Shown piece by piece: positions 50,549 through 58,832 of a DNA stretch of 64,000 nt (position 1 is the first letter of the stretch; each line of letters opens with the position of its first letter). This DNA comes from Phycisphaerae bacterium (GTDB taxonomy: Bacteria > Planctomycetota > Phycisphaerae > UBA1845 > CAIVHJ01): NCBI GenBank assembly GCA_022072405.1, contig JAJVHX010000018.1, forward strand, positions 124,001 through 188,000, written 5' to 3'. The position numbers and the translations under genes are program-made. The notes under the pieces are model-generated. The model did no database searches. It was not told the origin of the DNA and was given only the letters and a program-made list of their open reading frames with translations.

Positions 50549-51985
50549 ATGCAAACTTTGAATCTGTTGAATGGTGAATGGGTTGCTGCAGAAAGCGGTG
50601 AGACGTTCACAGTAACCAACCCGGCGACCGATGAGCCCCTGGCCGATGTTCCCCGCTGCGGGGCGTTGGAAACCACGCGGGCCATCGCGTCGGCACAACG
50701 GGCCTATACCCCGTGGCGGAAGGAACCCGCCGCCACCCGCGAACGGTTGTTGCGCCAACTGGCTGAGCTGATGCTCCGCGACCGGGAAAAGCTGGCGCAG
50801 CTTATGACTCGTGAGCAGGGCAAGCCGCTCGCCGAAGCGCGCGGCGAAATTGATTATGCCGCCGGATTCATAGACTGGGCCGCCGGTGAAGCCCCACGCC
50901 TCTATGGCGAGATGATCCCCGCCTCATCCGCGGACAAACGATTGCTGGTGCTGCGCCAGCCGGTCGGTGTTACCGCCGCGATCACCCCCTGGAATTTTCC
51001 CGCCGCCATGATCACCCGCAAACTGGGGCCGGCGCTGGCCGCTGGATGCACGATGATTATCAAGCCGGCCCGCCAGACCCCGCTGACTGCCCTGGCCATC
51101 GGTGCGCTGACCCTCGAAGCGGGCTTCCCTCCCGGCGTGGTCAACCTCCTGACCGGCGACTCAACCACCATCACCAAAGCGCTGTTCGATAACCCGCTGG
51201 TGCGTAAAGTCTCCTTTACCGGTTCGACCGAGATCGGTCAGCTGCTGATCCGCCAGTCGGCCCAGCATGTGACCCGTCTCTCGCTGGAGCTGGGCGGTCA
51301 CGCCCCCTTCATCGTCTTCGACGACGCCGACCTCGAAGCCGCCATCACTGGCGCCATTACCACCAAATATCGCAACATGGGCCAAACCTGCATCTGTGCC
51401 AATCGCTTCTTCATCCACCACAGCATCCACGATACCTTCGTGGAAATGCTGCAGCAGGCGGTCAGCACGCTAAAAGTAGGCCCCGGTTGGGAAGAGGGCG
51501 TGCGCATCGGCCCGCTCATCGACGACACCGCCGTGATCAAAGTGAAAGATCACATTCAGGATGCTCTCAACAAGGGAGGGAAATTGTGCTGCGGCGGCAG
51601 CCTGGTCCAGCCGCGCGACGGACTGGCTCGGCGCTTTTTCGCCCCCACCATCATTCAGAATATGAATCGCGAGATGCTTCTCTTTAACGAGGAGACCTTC
51701 GGGCCGGTGGCACCCATCCAGGCCTTCCGCACCGAGGAAGAAGCCGTCGCACTCGCCAATGCTTCGCCTTACGGCCTGGCGGCTTACTTCTACACCCGCG
51801 ACGCCAGCCGCCTGATGCGCGTGGCTGAAGCCCTCGACTACGGCATCATCGGCGCCAACGACGGCGCCCCTTCCACCCCGCAAGCCCCATTTGGCGGCAT
51901 CAAAGCCTCCGGCTATGGACGCGAGGGCGGCCGCTACGTCATGCACGAATACACCGACATAAAATATGTGTCGTGGAAGCTGTAG
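50549..51985 (+). CDS. gabD: Succinate-semialdehyde dehydrogenase-type aldehyde dehydrogenase
   Basis: NAD(P)-dependent aldehyde dehydrogenase of 478 residues close to GabD. It shows Pro-Trp-Asn-Phe-Pro near residue 149, Phe-Thr-Gly-Ser-Thr-Glu-Ile-Gly near 225, Glu-Leu-Gly-Gly-His-Ala-Pro and catalytic Cys in Gly-Gln-Thr-Cys-Ile-Cys-Ala-Asn-Arg. The second Cys in Thr-Cys-x-Cys is typical of succinate-semialdehyde enzymes, where it can form a redox switch disulfide. A GGAGGGG box precedes the ATG. No gabT or other 4-aminobutyrate gene is adjacent. Glutarate-semialdehyde remains possible as substrate. Confidence 0.88.
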   Translation: MQTLNLLNGEWVAAESGETFTVTNPATDEPLADVPRCGALETTRAIASAQRAYTPWRKEPAATRERLLRQLAELMLRDREKLAQLMTREQGKPLAEARGEIDYAAGFIDWAAGEAPRLYGEMIPASSADKRLLVLRQPVGVTAAITPWNFPAAMITRKLGPALAAGCTMIIKPARQTPLTALAIGALTLEAGFPPGVVNLLTGDSTTITKALFDNPLVRKVSFTGSTEIGQLLIRQSAQHVTRLSLELGGHAPFIVFDDADLEAAITGAITTKYRNMGQTCICANRFFIHHSIHDTFVEMLQQAVSTLKVGPGWEEGVRIGPLIDDTAVIKVKDHIQDALNKGGKLCCGGSLVQPRDGLARRFFAPTIIQNMNREMLLFNEETFGPVAPIQAFRTEEEAVALANASPYGLAAYFYTRDASRLMRVAEALDYGIIGANDGAPSTPQAPFGGIKASGYGREGGRYVMHEYTDIKYVSWKL

Positions 51986-52079
51986 CAACCTTAAGAATAG
52001 AAGTATGAAAATGGAGATTAAATATTCACCAGAATTAATTCTCTTCCCCTTCTGATTCCTTTTTTTCTATATCTCTATG

Positions 52080-52652
52080 TTACATTTTCTGTCTGTAGAG
52101 GTTGGGGTCGACGACGTTCAACATCGCTTGAGTATCTAGTTCGTTGCCGAAGAATTCGCTCATGGATTGCACGGCCGGGCGGGCGTCCTGCAGAATCTCG
52201 TTATAGTTCACATAAAGAATTTTGAAATGGGGCTGGCGCTCGATCCACTGGTAGAACTGGTTGAGCTGGCTTTCAAACAGGGCGAGCAGTTTTTCTTCGG
52301 GCAGGTCGCCGCGTTGCTTACCCTTGTGCTCCAGCATCACTTCCTGTGACTTGATCACCTCGCGTAAGTGTCGCCGCATGAATACCACCCGATAGGAGTG
52401 ATCCTTCGGTAGATCATACAGCAGCATGTAGACCATCTTGACCACCCGCCCGCCCGCACCCGCCAGCCACGATGCATCTTCCTTGGTTTTTTTGACCGGT
52501 TCAAACTCGTAATAGCCGTTGGGATTGTCCTGGTCGGCGACACGGATATTGTCAATCAGCACCGGCACCCCGCCCGCCTCCAGCATCCGCATCATCATGC
52601 TGGTCCCGCTGCGCGGCAGCCCCGAAACGATATTCACTACGTCACTCTTCAT
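52080..52652 (-). CDS. Sulfotransferase-family protein
   Basis: Compact protein of 190 residues with the N-terminal PAPS 5'-phosphosulfate loop Ser-Gly-Leu-Pro-Arg-Ser-Gly-Thr-Ser near residue 9. A later Arg-His-Leu-Arg-Glu-Val-x-x-Ser-Gln segment resembles the 3'-phosphate site. Start at 52652 with GGGAG 7 bases upstream; longer frames lack the family N-terminus. It is shorter than carbohydrate sulfotransferases. In planctomycetes many such genes of unknown acceptor exist. It is convergent with gabD; the gap between them holds the palindrome AGAATTAATTCT (52031-52042) and a T-rich run but no clear terminator. Confidence 0.78.
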   Translation of the reverse strand: MKSDVVNIVSGLPRSGTSMMMRMLEAGGVPVLIDNIRVADQDNPNGYYEFEPVKKTKEDASWLAGAGGRVVKMVYMLLYDLPKDHSYRVVFMRRHLREVIKSQEVMLEHKGKQRGDLPEEKLLALFESQLNQFYQWIERQPHFKILYVNYNEILQDARPAVQSMSEFFGNELDTQAMLNVVDPNLYRQKM

Positions 52653-52669
52653 GGGCAACTCCCGGCCTG

Positions 52670-52700
52670 TTGGCAACCTCGCTAGGAAATCCGTTATAAT
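52670..52700 (+). promoter_or_regulatory. Candidate sigma-70 promoter for the M28 peptidase gene
   Basis: TTGGCA (52670-52675) and a perfect TATAAT (52695-52700) are 19 bases apart, 66 bases before the ATG at 52766. The spacer is a little long. Confidence 0.45.
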
Positions 52701-52765
52701 AACGAATCGTCGTCCTTTGGGCGAATAGACCCCGAAGACCCTTTCTTGGCAGTAAAGGATCACCC

Positions 52766-55700
52766 ATGACCCTGACCTTCTTCCGTGACTGGTTGAGTAG
52801 AGTAATCATCCTCTGTGGACTACTGCTGGTGACGGCTGTTACCCTGGCGGATGAGCCGGCGACTCCCCCGCCGGCGGACGAGACGGCCCGCGAGAACGAG
52901 CTGATCAGCAATGGTCGGCGGCTGACTTTTGAAGGGGCGCGGGCCGGCGAGGGTTATTTCAGCCCCGACGGCAAGCAGATGGTCTTCCCTTCGGAGCGCG
53001 AAGCGGACAATCCGTTTTTGCAGATGTACCTGCTCGATCTCGAAACCGGTGACACGCAGCGCCTCAGCCCCGGTATCGGAAAAACCACCTGCGCCTTCTT
53101 CCATCCCTCCGGAAAAAAACTGCTCTTTTCCTCCACCCACGAAGACCCCGAAGCCACCGCCAAGCAGCAGGCGGAACTGGAAAAACGCAAACAGGGTACA
53201 CCGACCGGCCGCTACGCCGGCTGGGATTTCGATGATCAATATGAAATCTACGAGCTCGATCTCGCCACCCATCAATTTAAGAGACTGACCAATTCGCGCG
53301 GTTACGACGCCGAAGCCGCCTACTCCCCCGATGGCACGCAGATCGTCTTCGCCTCCAATCGCAGCACCTATGAAGACACGATCTCTGATAAGGACAAGGA
53401 GATCATCGCCAAAGACCCCTCCTACATGATGGACCTCTATATCATGAATGCGGATGGGACAAACGTCCGGCGACTCACCCGCGAGCGCGGCTATGACGGT
53501 GGGCCGTTCTTCAGTCCGGACGGCAGAAGGATCTGCTGGCGCCACTTCGCCGATGATGGCGCCACGGCGGAAATTCGTACCGCCAACACCGACGGCAGCG
53601 ATCTCTGCCAGCTCACCAGCCTGGGTGTCATGTCCTGGGCCCCCTACTACCATCCTTCCGGCGAATACCTGATCTTCACCACCAACAAGCATGGATTTGA
53701 TAATTTCGAGCTATACCTGGTGGATGTCGCCGGCGAGCACGAACCCGTGCGCGTGACCTATACGCCGCGGTTTGACGGCCTGCCGATTTTTTCATGGGAT
53801 GGTAAAACCCTCACCTGGACCAGTTCACGCGGCGGATTGACCGGCGGGCAGATATTCATCGGCCAGTGGAATCACGAAAAAGCTCGCGAACTGCTCAAAC
53901 AGGCTCCCCTTCGCCAAGTACCGCGCGCTTCCACCCGTGAGGTGTCCGAATTTTCTTCAACATTCTGGGCACGGCGCGATGCCGGAATCGATTCAACGCC
54001 GGTAACGACCGACCCCGCTATTCGTGCGGAAGACCTGCGTCAATATATTGAAACGCTCGCCTCCAGCGCCATGGATGGTCGACTGACCGGCACACCGGGC
54101 GAAAAGATGGCCACCGATTATGTCGCCGCCCAGTTTCAGCGCCTCGGCCTGCAACCCGCCGGTGACAACGGCACCTACTTCCAGGAATTCTCCTTCACCG
54201 CCGGAGCCAACCTCGGTCCGGAAAACAAACTCAGCCTCACTATTGGCGAACCCAGCCTGACCTTCACGATCGATCAGGATTGGCGGCCCCTGGCCTTTTC
54301 GCAGACCGGAACCTATGAACCTGCCGGGGTGATCTTCGCCGGGTACGGCATCGTTGCCCCGAAAAATGAACATGCTGAAACGGTGGATGCCTTTGTCGAT
54401 CTCGACGTGAAAGATAAATGGGTGCTGGTGTTTCGATACATGCCCGAAAACATCAAGCCCGAACTGCGACAGCAATGGTCACGCTACAGCGGATTGCGTT
54501 ACAAGGCGATGCTGGCTCGCGACAAGGGGGCGCGTGGGCTGCTGATCGTGACCGGCCCCAAAGCTCAGGCCAATGAGCAACTGGTCAAACTGGCCTTCGA
54601 CGCCGGCCTCTCCGGCACCAGTATCCCCTGCCTATCCATCAGTGATGATCTGGCCCAGAAACTGCTCGACCCCTCCGGCAAGAAACTGGCTGAATTGCAG
54701 GCCACTCTGGACAGCGGCGAAGTTACCAAAGGCTGGGTGGTTCCCGGTGTGCAACTCTCCGCGACGGTGGATATTCAGAAGGAAGAAAAGATCGGCCGCA
54801 ACGTGATTGCCAGATTACCCGCCACCGAGAGCGACAAGTCGCTGGCTTCGGTGATGGTCGGCGCCCATGTGGATCACCTGGGCCGGGGCGTGGGCAGCAA
54901 CTCGATGGCCCGTGACGATGAAAAAGGCGACATTCATTACGGCGCCGATGATAACGCCTCCGGTGTTGCGGCCATGATCGAAATCGCCGAATACCTGGTG
55001 GATCAGCAGAAACACGGCAAGCTGCCCCTCCAGCATGATGTGTTATTCGCCGCCTGGTCCGGTGAGGAACTGGGCTTGCTCGGATCAGCCCATTACGTCA
55101 ACGCTCTGACCGGCAACAATCCGCATGCCAAGTTACAGGATCAGATTGCTGCTTACCTGAATATGGACATGGTCGGACGGTTGCAGAAAGAAGCCATTAT
55201 CAATGGTCTTAATTCCAGCACCATCTGGGGCCAATTAATCGAACGGGCCAACACCCCGGTCGGACTGGCTCTGACCACCAACGAAGACAGCATCGTCCCC
55301 ACTGATGCCACCAGCTTTTATCTGAAAAACGTGCCTATCCTGAGCGTCTGGACTGGCGCTCACGAAGATTACCACACCCCGCGAGACACCGCCGACAAAA
55401 TCAACTACGATGGGGCGGAAAAAATCGCCCGTTTCATCGGGTTGATCACCCGGGCACTGGCCATCGACCCCGCCACACCTGAATTTGTCGAAGCCCCGAT
55501 CGGCAAGGAGGCCGGTGCCACCCGGGCCAATCTGCGAGCGTATCTTGGATCGATTCCCGATTTTGCCAAATCGGATGTGAAGGGTGTGGCACTTTCCGGA
55601 GTGACCAAGGGGGCACCAGCCGATAAAGCCGGCCTGCTGTCGGGCGACATCATCATCGAACTGGCCGGCCGCAAGATAGAAAATATCTACGACTACACCT

Positions 55701-55801
55701 ACGCCATCGAAGCACTCAAGATCGACGAACCGGTGCAGATCGTCATCCAGCGCGGCGCTGAAACGCTGACCCTGACTATTACGCCCGCCGCCCGGGAATA
55801 G
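52766..55801 (+). CDS. Exported propeller-M28 aminopeptidase-PDZ protein
   Basis: Large secreted protein of 1011 residues. A signal peptide (about 1-28) is followed by a TolB/WD40-like beta-propeller (about 45-390, repeated Phe-Ser/Tyr-Pro-Asp-Gly motifs). A linker leads to an M28 zinc peptidase (about 430-890) with an inserted PA-type domain near 560-650. Zinc ligands include His701 and Asp703 in Ala-His-Val-Asp-His, the Asp of Gly-Ala-Asp-Asp-Asn-Ala-Ser-Gly, Glu-Glu in Ser-Gly-Glu-Glu-Leu-Gly, and a late His in Tyr-His-Thr-Pro-Arg-Asp. A C-terminal PDZ domain (about 915-1005) has Gly-Ala-Pro-Ala-Asp-Lys-Ala-Gly-Leu. It probably trims peptides in the periplasm or outside. Confidence 0.9.
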   Translation: MTLTFFRDWLSRVIILCGLLLVTAVTLADEPATPPPADETARENELISNGRRLTFEGARAGEGYFSPDGKQMVFPSEREADNPFLQMYLLDLETGDTQRLSPGIGKTTCAFFHPSGKKLLFSSTHEDPEATAKQQAELEKRKQGTPTGRYAGWDFDDQYEIYELDLATHQFKRLTNSRGYDAEAAYSPDGTQIVFASNRSTYEDTISDKDKEIIAKDPSYMMDLYIMNADGTNVRRLTRERGYDGGPFFSPDGRRICWRHFADDGATAEIRTANTDGSDLCQLTSLGVMSWAPYYHPSGEYLIFTTNKHGFDNFELYLVDVAGEHEPVRVTYTPRFDGLPIFSWDGKTLTWTSSRGGLTGGQIFIGQWNHEKARELLKQAPLRQVPRASTREVSEFSSTFWARRDAGIDSTPVTTDPAIRAEDLRQYIETLASSAMDGRLTGTPGEKMATDYVAAQFQRLGLQPAGDNGTYFQEFSFTAGANLGPENKLSLTIGEPSLTFTIDQDWRPLAFSQTGTYEPAGVIFAGYGIVAPKNEHAETVDAFVDLDVKDKWVLVFRYMPENIKPELRQQWSRYSGLRYKAMLARDKGARGLLIVTGPKAQANEQLVKLAFDAGLSGTSIPCLSISDDLAQKLLDPSGKKLAELQATLDSGEVTKGWVVPGVQLSATVDIQKEEKIGRNVIARLPATESDKSLASVMVGAHVDHLGRGVGSNSMARDDEKGDIHYGADDNASGVAAMIEIAEYLVDQQKHGKLPLQHDVLFAAWSGEELGLLGSAHYVNALTGNNPHAKLQDQIAAYLNMDMVGRLQKEAIINGLNSSTIWGQLIERANTPVGLALTTNEDSIVPTDATSFYLKNVPILSVWTGAHEDYHTPRDTADKINYDGAEKIARFIGLITRALAIDPATPEFVEAPIGKEAGATRANLRAYLGSIPDFAKSDVKGVALSGVTKGAPADKAGLLSGDIIIELAGRKIENIYDYTYAIEALKIDEPVQIVIQRGAETLTLTITPAARE

Positions 55802-55846
55802 TAGGTACAGGTATCGCTTGTTTCCAGTTCATTCGCGAAGTCATGA

Positions 55847-55873
55847 ACCGCTCCTTTACGGTCGCGGCTCGGT
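55847..55873. repeat. Dispersed short repeat between convergent genes
   Basis: ACCG (55847-55850) and CGGT (55870-55873) bracket a GC-rich core with a second CGGT at 55859. It lies in the 100-base gap between convergent genes. It resembles the CGGCTCC-rich stretch at 18446-18474, but only loosely. Confidence 0.35.
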
Positions 55874-55901
55874 GAACCTTTTCCAGTACCATAAGTTCAA
55901 C

Positions 55902-56651
55902 TTACTCCAACAGGTCGAAGGTCACGCTCACCTGGGCGCGGACACCAATCTGGCCCAGCGGCAGCGTCTCTTCAGCAGTTTCGCCGCCGCCTCCGGTGGG
56001 CATGCTCAGCGAGATATTCTGGCTTTGGCTCTGATAATTTCCCCAGCCATACCAGCTGTGGGATCCACCCCAGTAGTTATACCAGCCTTCGCTGATATTC
56101 ATCGGCTTGCCGATACGCATGTTCAGCTCCTTGGCCATGTCAGAAGCTTTTTCCTTCGCGGCGATGATGGCCTGCTTACGGGCTTCATCACGGTGCTGGC
56201 GCAATTCAGTCGTCTTAAACTCAAAACCCAGCAGTCGATTAGCCCCATTTTGCACAGCCACCTGCACGGTCTGCTCAAACAACTTGGTATCCTTCAGCGT
56301 CACGGTATAAATGCGCCGAACCACATAGCCTTCGATGAGAAAATCTGCGGGGTTATGATCCTTGTAATCCAGATCAACCGACATGACATCGGTTTGTATC
56401 TCACCGGCCTCCTTAATCAGCTCTTTCATCGCCCCCAGCAACCGGCTACTGGCTTCTTCATTCTTCTTTACCGCCTCATTCAAATTGGCATCATAACTTT
56501 CCACCCCCAGTCCGATCAGCACCTCGTTCGGCACGACCTTGATCAGCGCCTCGCCGGATACCGTGATCGTCCGCCGGTTCGAGGCTCCATCACCCATTTG
56601 CCCACTGGTCAGCAGGGTACTCGCCAAAACCACCAAACCAAGACTGTTCAT
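55902..56651 (-). CDS. SIMPL-domain (DUF541) exported protein
   Basis: Periplasmic or secreted protein of 249 residues. The start at ATG 56651 (AGGAGAAG upstream) gives a signal peptide of about 20 residues. The body has the SIMPL pattern: Ile-Thr-Val-Ser-Gly-Glu-Ala at the start, Val-Glu-Ser-Tyr-Asp, an Arg-Arg-Ile-Tyr-Thr-Val-Thr-Leu strand and the Ala-Arg-Lys-Gln-Ala-Ile helix. Near residue 200 comes a Trp/Tyr/Gly/Ser-rich loop. SIMPL proteins form large periplasmic rings in some species; their function is unsettled. Single gene, convergent with the M28 peptidase gene. Confidence 0.85.
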   Translation of the reverse strand: MNSLGLVVLASTLLTSGQMGDGASNRRTITVSGEALIKVVPNEVLIGLGVESYDANLNEAVKKNEEASSRLLGAMKELIKEAGEIQTDVMSVDLDYKDHNPADFLIEGYVVRRIYTVTLKDTKLFEQTVQVAVQNGANRLLGFEFKTTELRQHRDEARKQAIIAAKEKASDMAKELNMRIGKPMNISEGWYNYWGGSHSWYGWGNYQSQSQNISLSMPTGGGGETAEETLPLGQIGVRAQVSVTFDLLE

Positions 56652-56831
56652 ATCTTCTTCTCCTGGGGTAAGATATCTTCGCGAAGAGGAACAATATATA
56701 GACTCCGGCCGGATTATCGAGTTCCCATCAGGATTAAAGTAAATACGCATCGTTTTGTGTGTTGCTTTAAGTCAATGTTTTCAAAATACTTAGCTACAAT
56801 ATTGTATTGAGCTTATCTATAATGACTGCTC

Positions 56832-57251
56832 ATGGTTGCAAATACGGATACAGGAGCACCACATACCATGTCCTCCAGTACAGTAACTATTCACCCGCGC
56901 GTACGGGTAGCTGTAGAAAAGCTCAATTTGACCCTGCGTCAGGCTCAAATCGTTGGGGCCTATGCAGAATGCGCCGACTTAAACAACCTCTCGGAGCAGA
57001 TGGGTATCTCCGTCAGTACGCTTAGAACCCACCTGCGTAATATTTTCGGAGTGTTGAATATTTCAAGTCGTGCGGAATTATTAGCCCTGGTGTTGAAGCG
57101 GGTATTGCACGAGCTGGATGAACATGCAGAGGCTGGGAAAACCACCAGCTCATTTGCACCGCTGGTATCCGCACCCAAAGAACCTCACGGGGGCGAGCGG
57201 AGCAACTTCACGACCGCATCGGTCAGCCCGCCATTCCATCAAGCAATCTGA
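56832..57251 (+). CDS. LuxR-type helix-turn-helix protein
   Basis: DNA-binding protein of 139 residues, little more than one LuxR/GerE-type domain (about 30-95). It shows Leu-Thr-Leu-Arg-Gln-Ala-Gln-Ile-Val, then Leu-Ser-Glu-Gln-Met-Gly-Ile-Ser-Val-Ser-Thr-Leu-Arg-Thr-His-Leu-Arg-Asn-Ile-Phe. No receiver or ligand domain is attached. The C-terminal 40 residues are polar and low in order. ATG 56868 is a possible alternative start. ispG begins 20 bases later but has its own putative promoter. Targets unknown. Confidence 0.8.
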   Translation: MVANTDTGAPHTMSSSTVTIHPRVRVAVEKLNLTLRQAQIVGAYAECADLNNLSEQMGISVSTLRTHLRNIFGVLNISSRAELLALVLKRVLHELDEHAEAGKTTSSFAPLVSAPKEPHGGERSNFTTASVSPPFHQAI

Positions 57252-57258
57252 TTGGCAG

Positions 57259-57264
57259 TATAAT
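57259..57264 (+). promoter_or_regulatory. TATAAT box just before the ispG start codon
   Basis: A perfect TATAAT ends 7 bases before the ATG at 57272, the distance expected for transcription beginning at the start codon (leaderless). No good -35 or ribosome site is visible. Confidence 0.38.
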
Positions 57265-57271
57265 CTACTTC

Positions 57272-58474
57272 ATGTGGAGCAGACGAAAAACACGACAACT
57301 CCGGGTCGGCGGTGTCGCCATCGGCGGCGACGCGCCGGTCAGCATTCAGTCGATGACCACCGGATATACCTACGAAATCGATAAAACGGTTGCGGAGATT
57401 CGACGGCTGGCCCAGGCCGGTGCGGACCTGGTGCGGGTGGCGGTGCCCGACCCGCGCGATACCGCAGCGTTACCCGCCATCCTGGCCCAGGTGCCTTGCC
57501 CGATTATTGCTGATGTCCATTTTCATTACGAACGGGCGCTGGAAGCCATCGCCGCCGGCGTCCACAAAATCCGTCTCAATCCCGGTAACATTCAGGACCG
57601 CCAGCAGGTCTTCCACGTGATCGATGCCTGCAAGGAACGCCACCTTCCGATCCGCGTCGGCGCCAACGAAGGCGGCATTGTCGAGCGAAAAGATAAGACG
57701 CAGCGCGCCGAAGAAAAATCCCGGCTCGACCAGGATTATCGCGGCTATCTGGTGCAGATCATGGTGGAAAAAATCGAGGAATATCTGCGCCTGTTTGAGT
57801 CACGGAATTTCCATGATGTGGTCATCTCCGCCAAAAGCATCGACCCGATCGTGGTCATCGAGGCTTATCGTGAAATCAGCAAACGCTTCGATTATCCGCT
57901 GCATCTGGGCGTGACGCATGCGGGCCCGCCGGAGACCGGACGTATCCGTTCGGTCACAGCCCTGGGTACGCTGCTGGCAGAAGGCATCGGCGATACGATT
58001 CGCATCTCCTACGCCGCCGACAGCGTGGCGGAAGTGGAAGATGGCAAGGAGCTGCTCTGTACGCTGGGATTGCGAACCCGTACCGAACCGGAATTGATCG
58101 CCTGCCCCACCTGCGGCCGGATCGAAATCGATCTGATCAAACTAGTGGGTGAGGTGCGGCGGCAACTGGCGGAAATCAACGTGCCGGTCAAAGTGGCGGT
58201 GATGGGATGTGTGGTCAACGGGCCGGGCGAATGCGAAGGAGCAGATGTGGCCATCTTCGCCGGACGGGGTAAGGGGGTCATTTATGTCCAGGGCGAACAA
58301 ACCCGCACGGTGAATGAAGAAAACATACTCACCGCCCTACTGGAAGAATGTCGCAGTTTTGCCGAACGGGTGCAACTGGGCGAAGCGCAGTTGCATAATG
58401 CCCGCGTGGATATCCGCCCGCCCGATCCGCTGCCCAGAGCCGACGGTTCCATCCCCCTGCACGTTCACCGTTAA
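57272..58474 (+). CDS. ispG: 4-hydroxy-3-methylbut-2-enyl diphosphate synthase
   Basis: IspG (GcpE) converts the cyclic MEcPP to HMBPP in the non-mevalonate isoprenoid pathway, using a [4Fe-4S] cluster and reduced flavodoxin or ferredoxin. The 400 residues are in the bacterial size range. The TIM-barrel N-terminal half has Val-Gly-Gly-Val-Ala-Ile-Gly-Gly, Ser-Ile-Gln-Ser-Met-Thr-Thr, Ala-Asp-Val-His-Phe-His and Asn-Pro-Gly-Asn-Ile. The cluster Cys residues are in Ala-Cys-Pro-Thr-Cys-Gly-Arg and Gly-Cys-Val-Val-Asn-Gly-Pro-Gly-Glu. Other pathway genes are not nearby. Reduced ferredoxin from PFOR could serve it. Confidence 0.96.
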   Translation: MWSRRKTRQLRVGGVAIGGDAPVSIQSMTTGYTYEIDKTVAEIRRLAQAGADLVRVAVPDPRDTAALPAILAQVPCPIIADVHFHYERALEAIAAGVHKIRLNPGNIQDRQQVFHVIDACKERHLPIRVGANEGGIVERKDKTQRAEEKSRLDQDYRGYLVQIMVEKIEEYLRLFESRNFHDVVISAKSIDPIVVIEAYREISKRFDYPLHLGVTHAGPPETGRIRSVTALGTLLAEGIGDTIRISYAADSVAEVEDGKELLCTLGLRTRTEPELIACPTCGRIEIDLIKLVGEVRRQLAEINVPVKVAVMGCVVNGPGECEGADVAIFAGRGKGVIYVQGEQTRTVNEENILTALLEECRSFAERVQLGEAQLHNARVDIRPPDPLPRADGSIPLHVHR

Positions 58475-58528
58475 ACGGTTTTACAATCTTCAGGCCGCAC
58501 GGTTGGTTTCGCGATATGCTCTTCCATA

Positions 58529-58554
58529 TAGCACCCGGTTGGAACCAGGTGCTA
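58529..58554. repeat. Inverted repeat TAGCACC...GGTGCTA, copy 1
   Basis: TAGCACC-C-GGTT-GG-AACC-A-GGTGCTA folds into an 11-bp hairpin with one mismatch. A near-identical element lies at 58784-58809; together they bracket the short island between ispG and serC. Confidence 0.75.
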
Positions 58555-58585
58555 ATTTGTACAGAACCATTTACCCGAAACTGTT

Positions 58586-58675
58586 TTAAAAGAAGAATGA
58601 CCCCCCGATACCCGACAACAGGAAGAAAAAGAAAAAGAAGAGGACATACGCGATGTCGAACGATGTAGTCTCCAT
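58586..58675 (-). CDS. 29-residue Phe-rich membrane miniprotein
   Basis: Very short open frame with an excellent AAAGGAG ribosome site 8 bases before its ATG. It encodes a few polar residues (Met-Glu-Thr-Thr-Ser), then one hydrophobic span containing six Phe in a row, a Ser-Gly-Ile-Gly-Gly turn and a Phe-Phe-Phe end. It would make one transmembrane helix. It lies just past the serC terminator on the same strand and is bracketed by a pair of inverted repeats. Short size makes chance possible, but the ribosome site argues for translation. I know no family. Confidence 0.45.
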   Translation of the reverse strand: METTSFDIAYVLFFFFFFLLSGIGGSFFF

Positions 58676-58713
58676 ACCCGGAACTCCTTTCTGAAGTTAC
58701 CCGCATATCCTAT

Positions 58714-58744
58714 AAAAAAACCCACGGAACGCAATCCGCGGGTT
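58714..58744 (-). terminator. Rho-independent terminator of the ser gene cluster
   Basis: On the minus strand, AACCC-G-CGGA pairs with TCCG-T-GGGTT (one internal mismatch, 6-base loop, 58719-58744) and runs into seven T residues (58714-58720). It lies about 90 bases after the serC stop and about 40 before the miniprotein start. Confidence 0.85.
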
Positions 58745-58783
58745 AATGTATGCATGTGTACGCGTAGTGATTGTTCGTTAACA

Positions 58784-58809
58784 TAGCACCCGGTATTAAC
58801 CGGGTGCTA
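58784..58809. repeat. Inverted repeat TAGCACC...GGTGCTA, copy 2
   Basis: TAGCACCCGGT (58784-58794) and ACCGGGTGCTA (58799-58809) form a perfect 11-bp stem with a 4-base loop. Second member of the pair with 58529-58554. Confidence 0.78.
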
Positions 58810-58832
58810 CTAGACCGGGGTCAGATCCGCTC

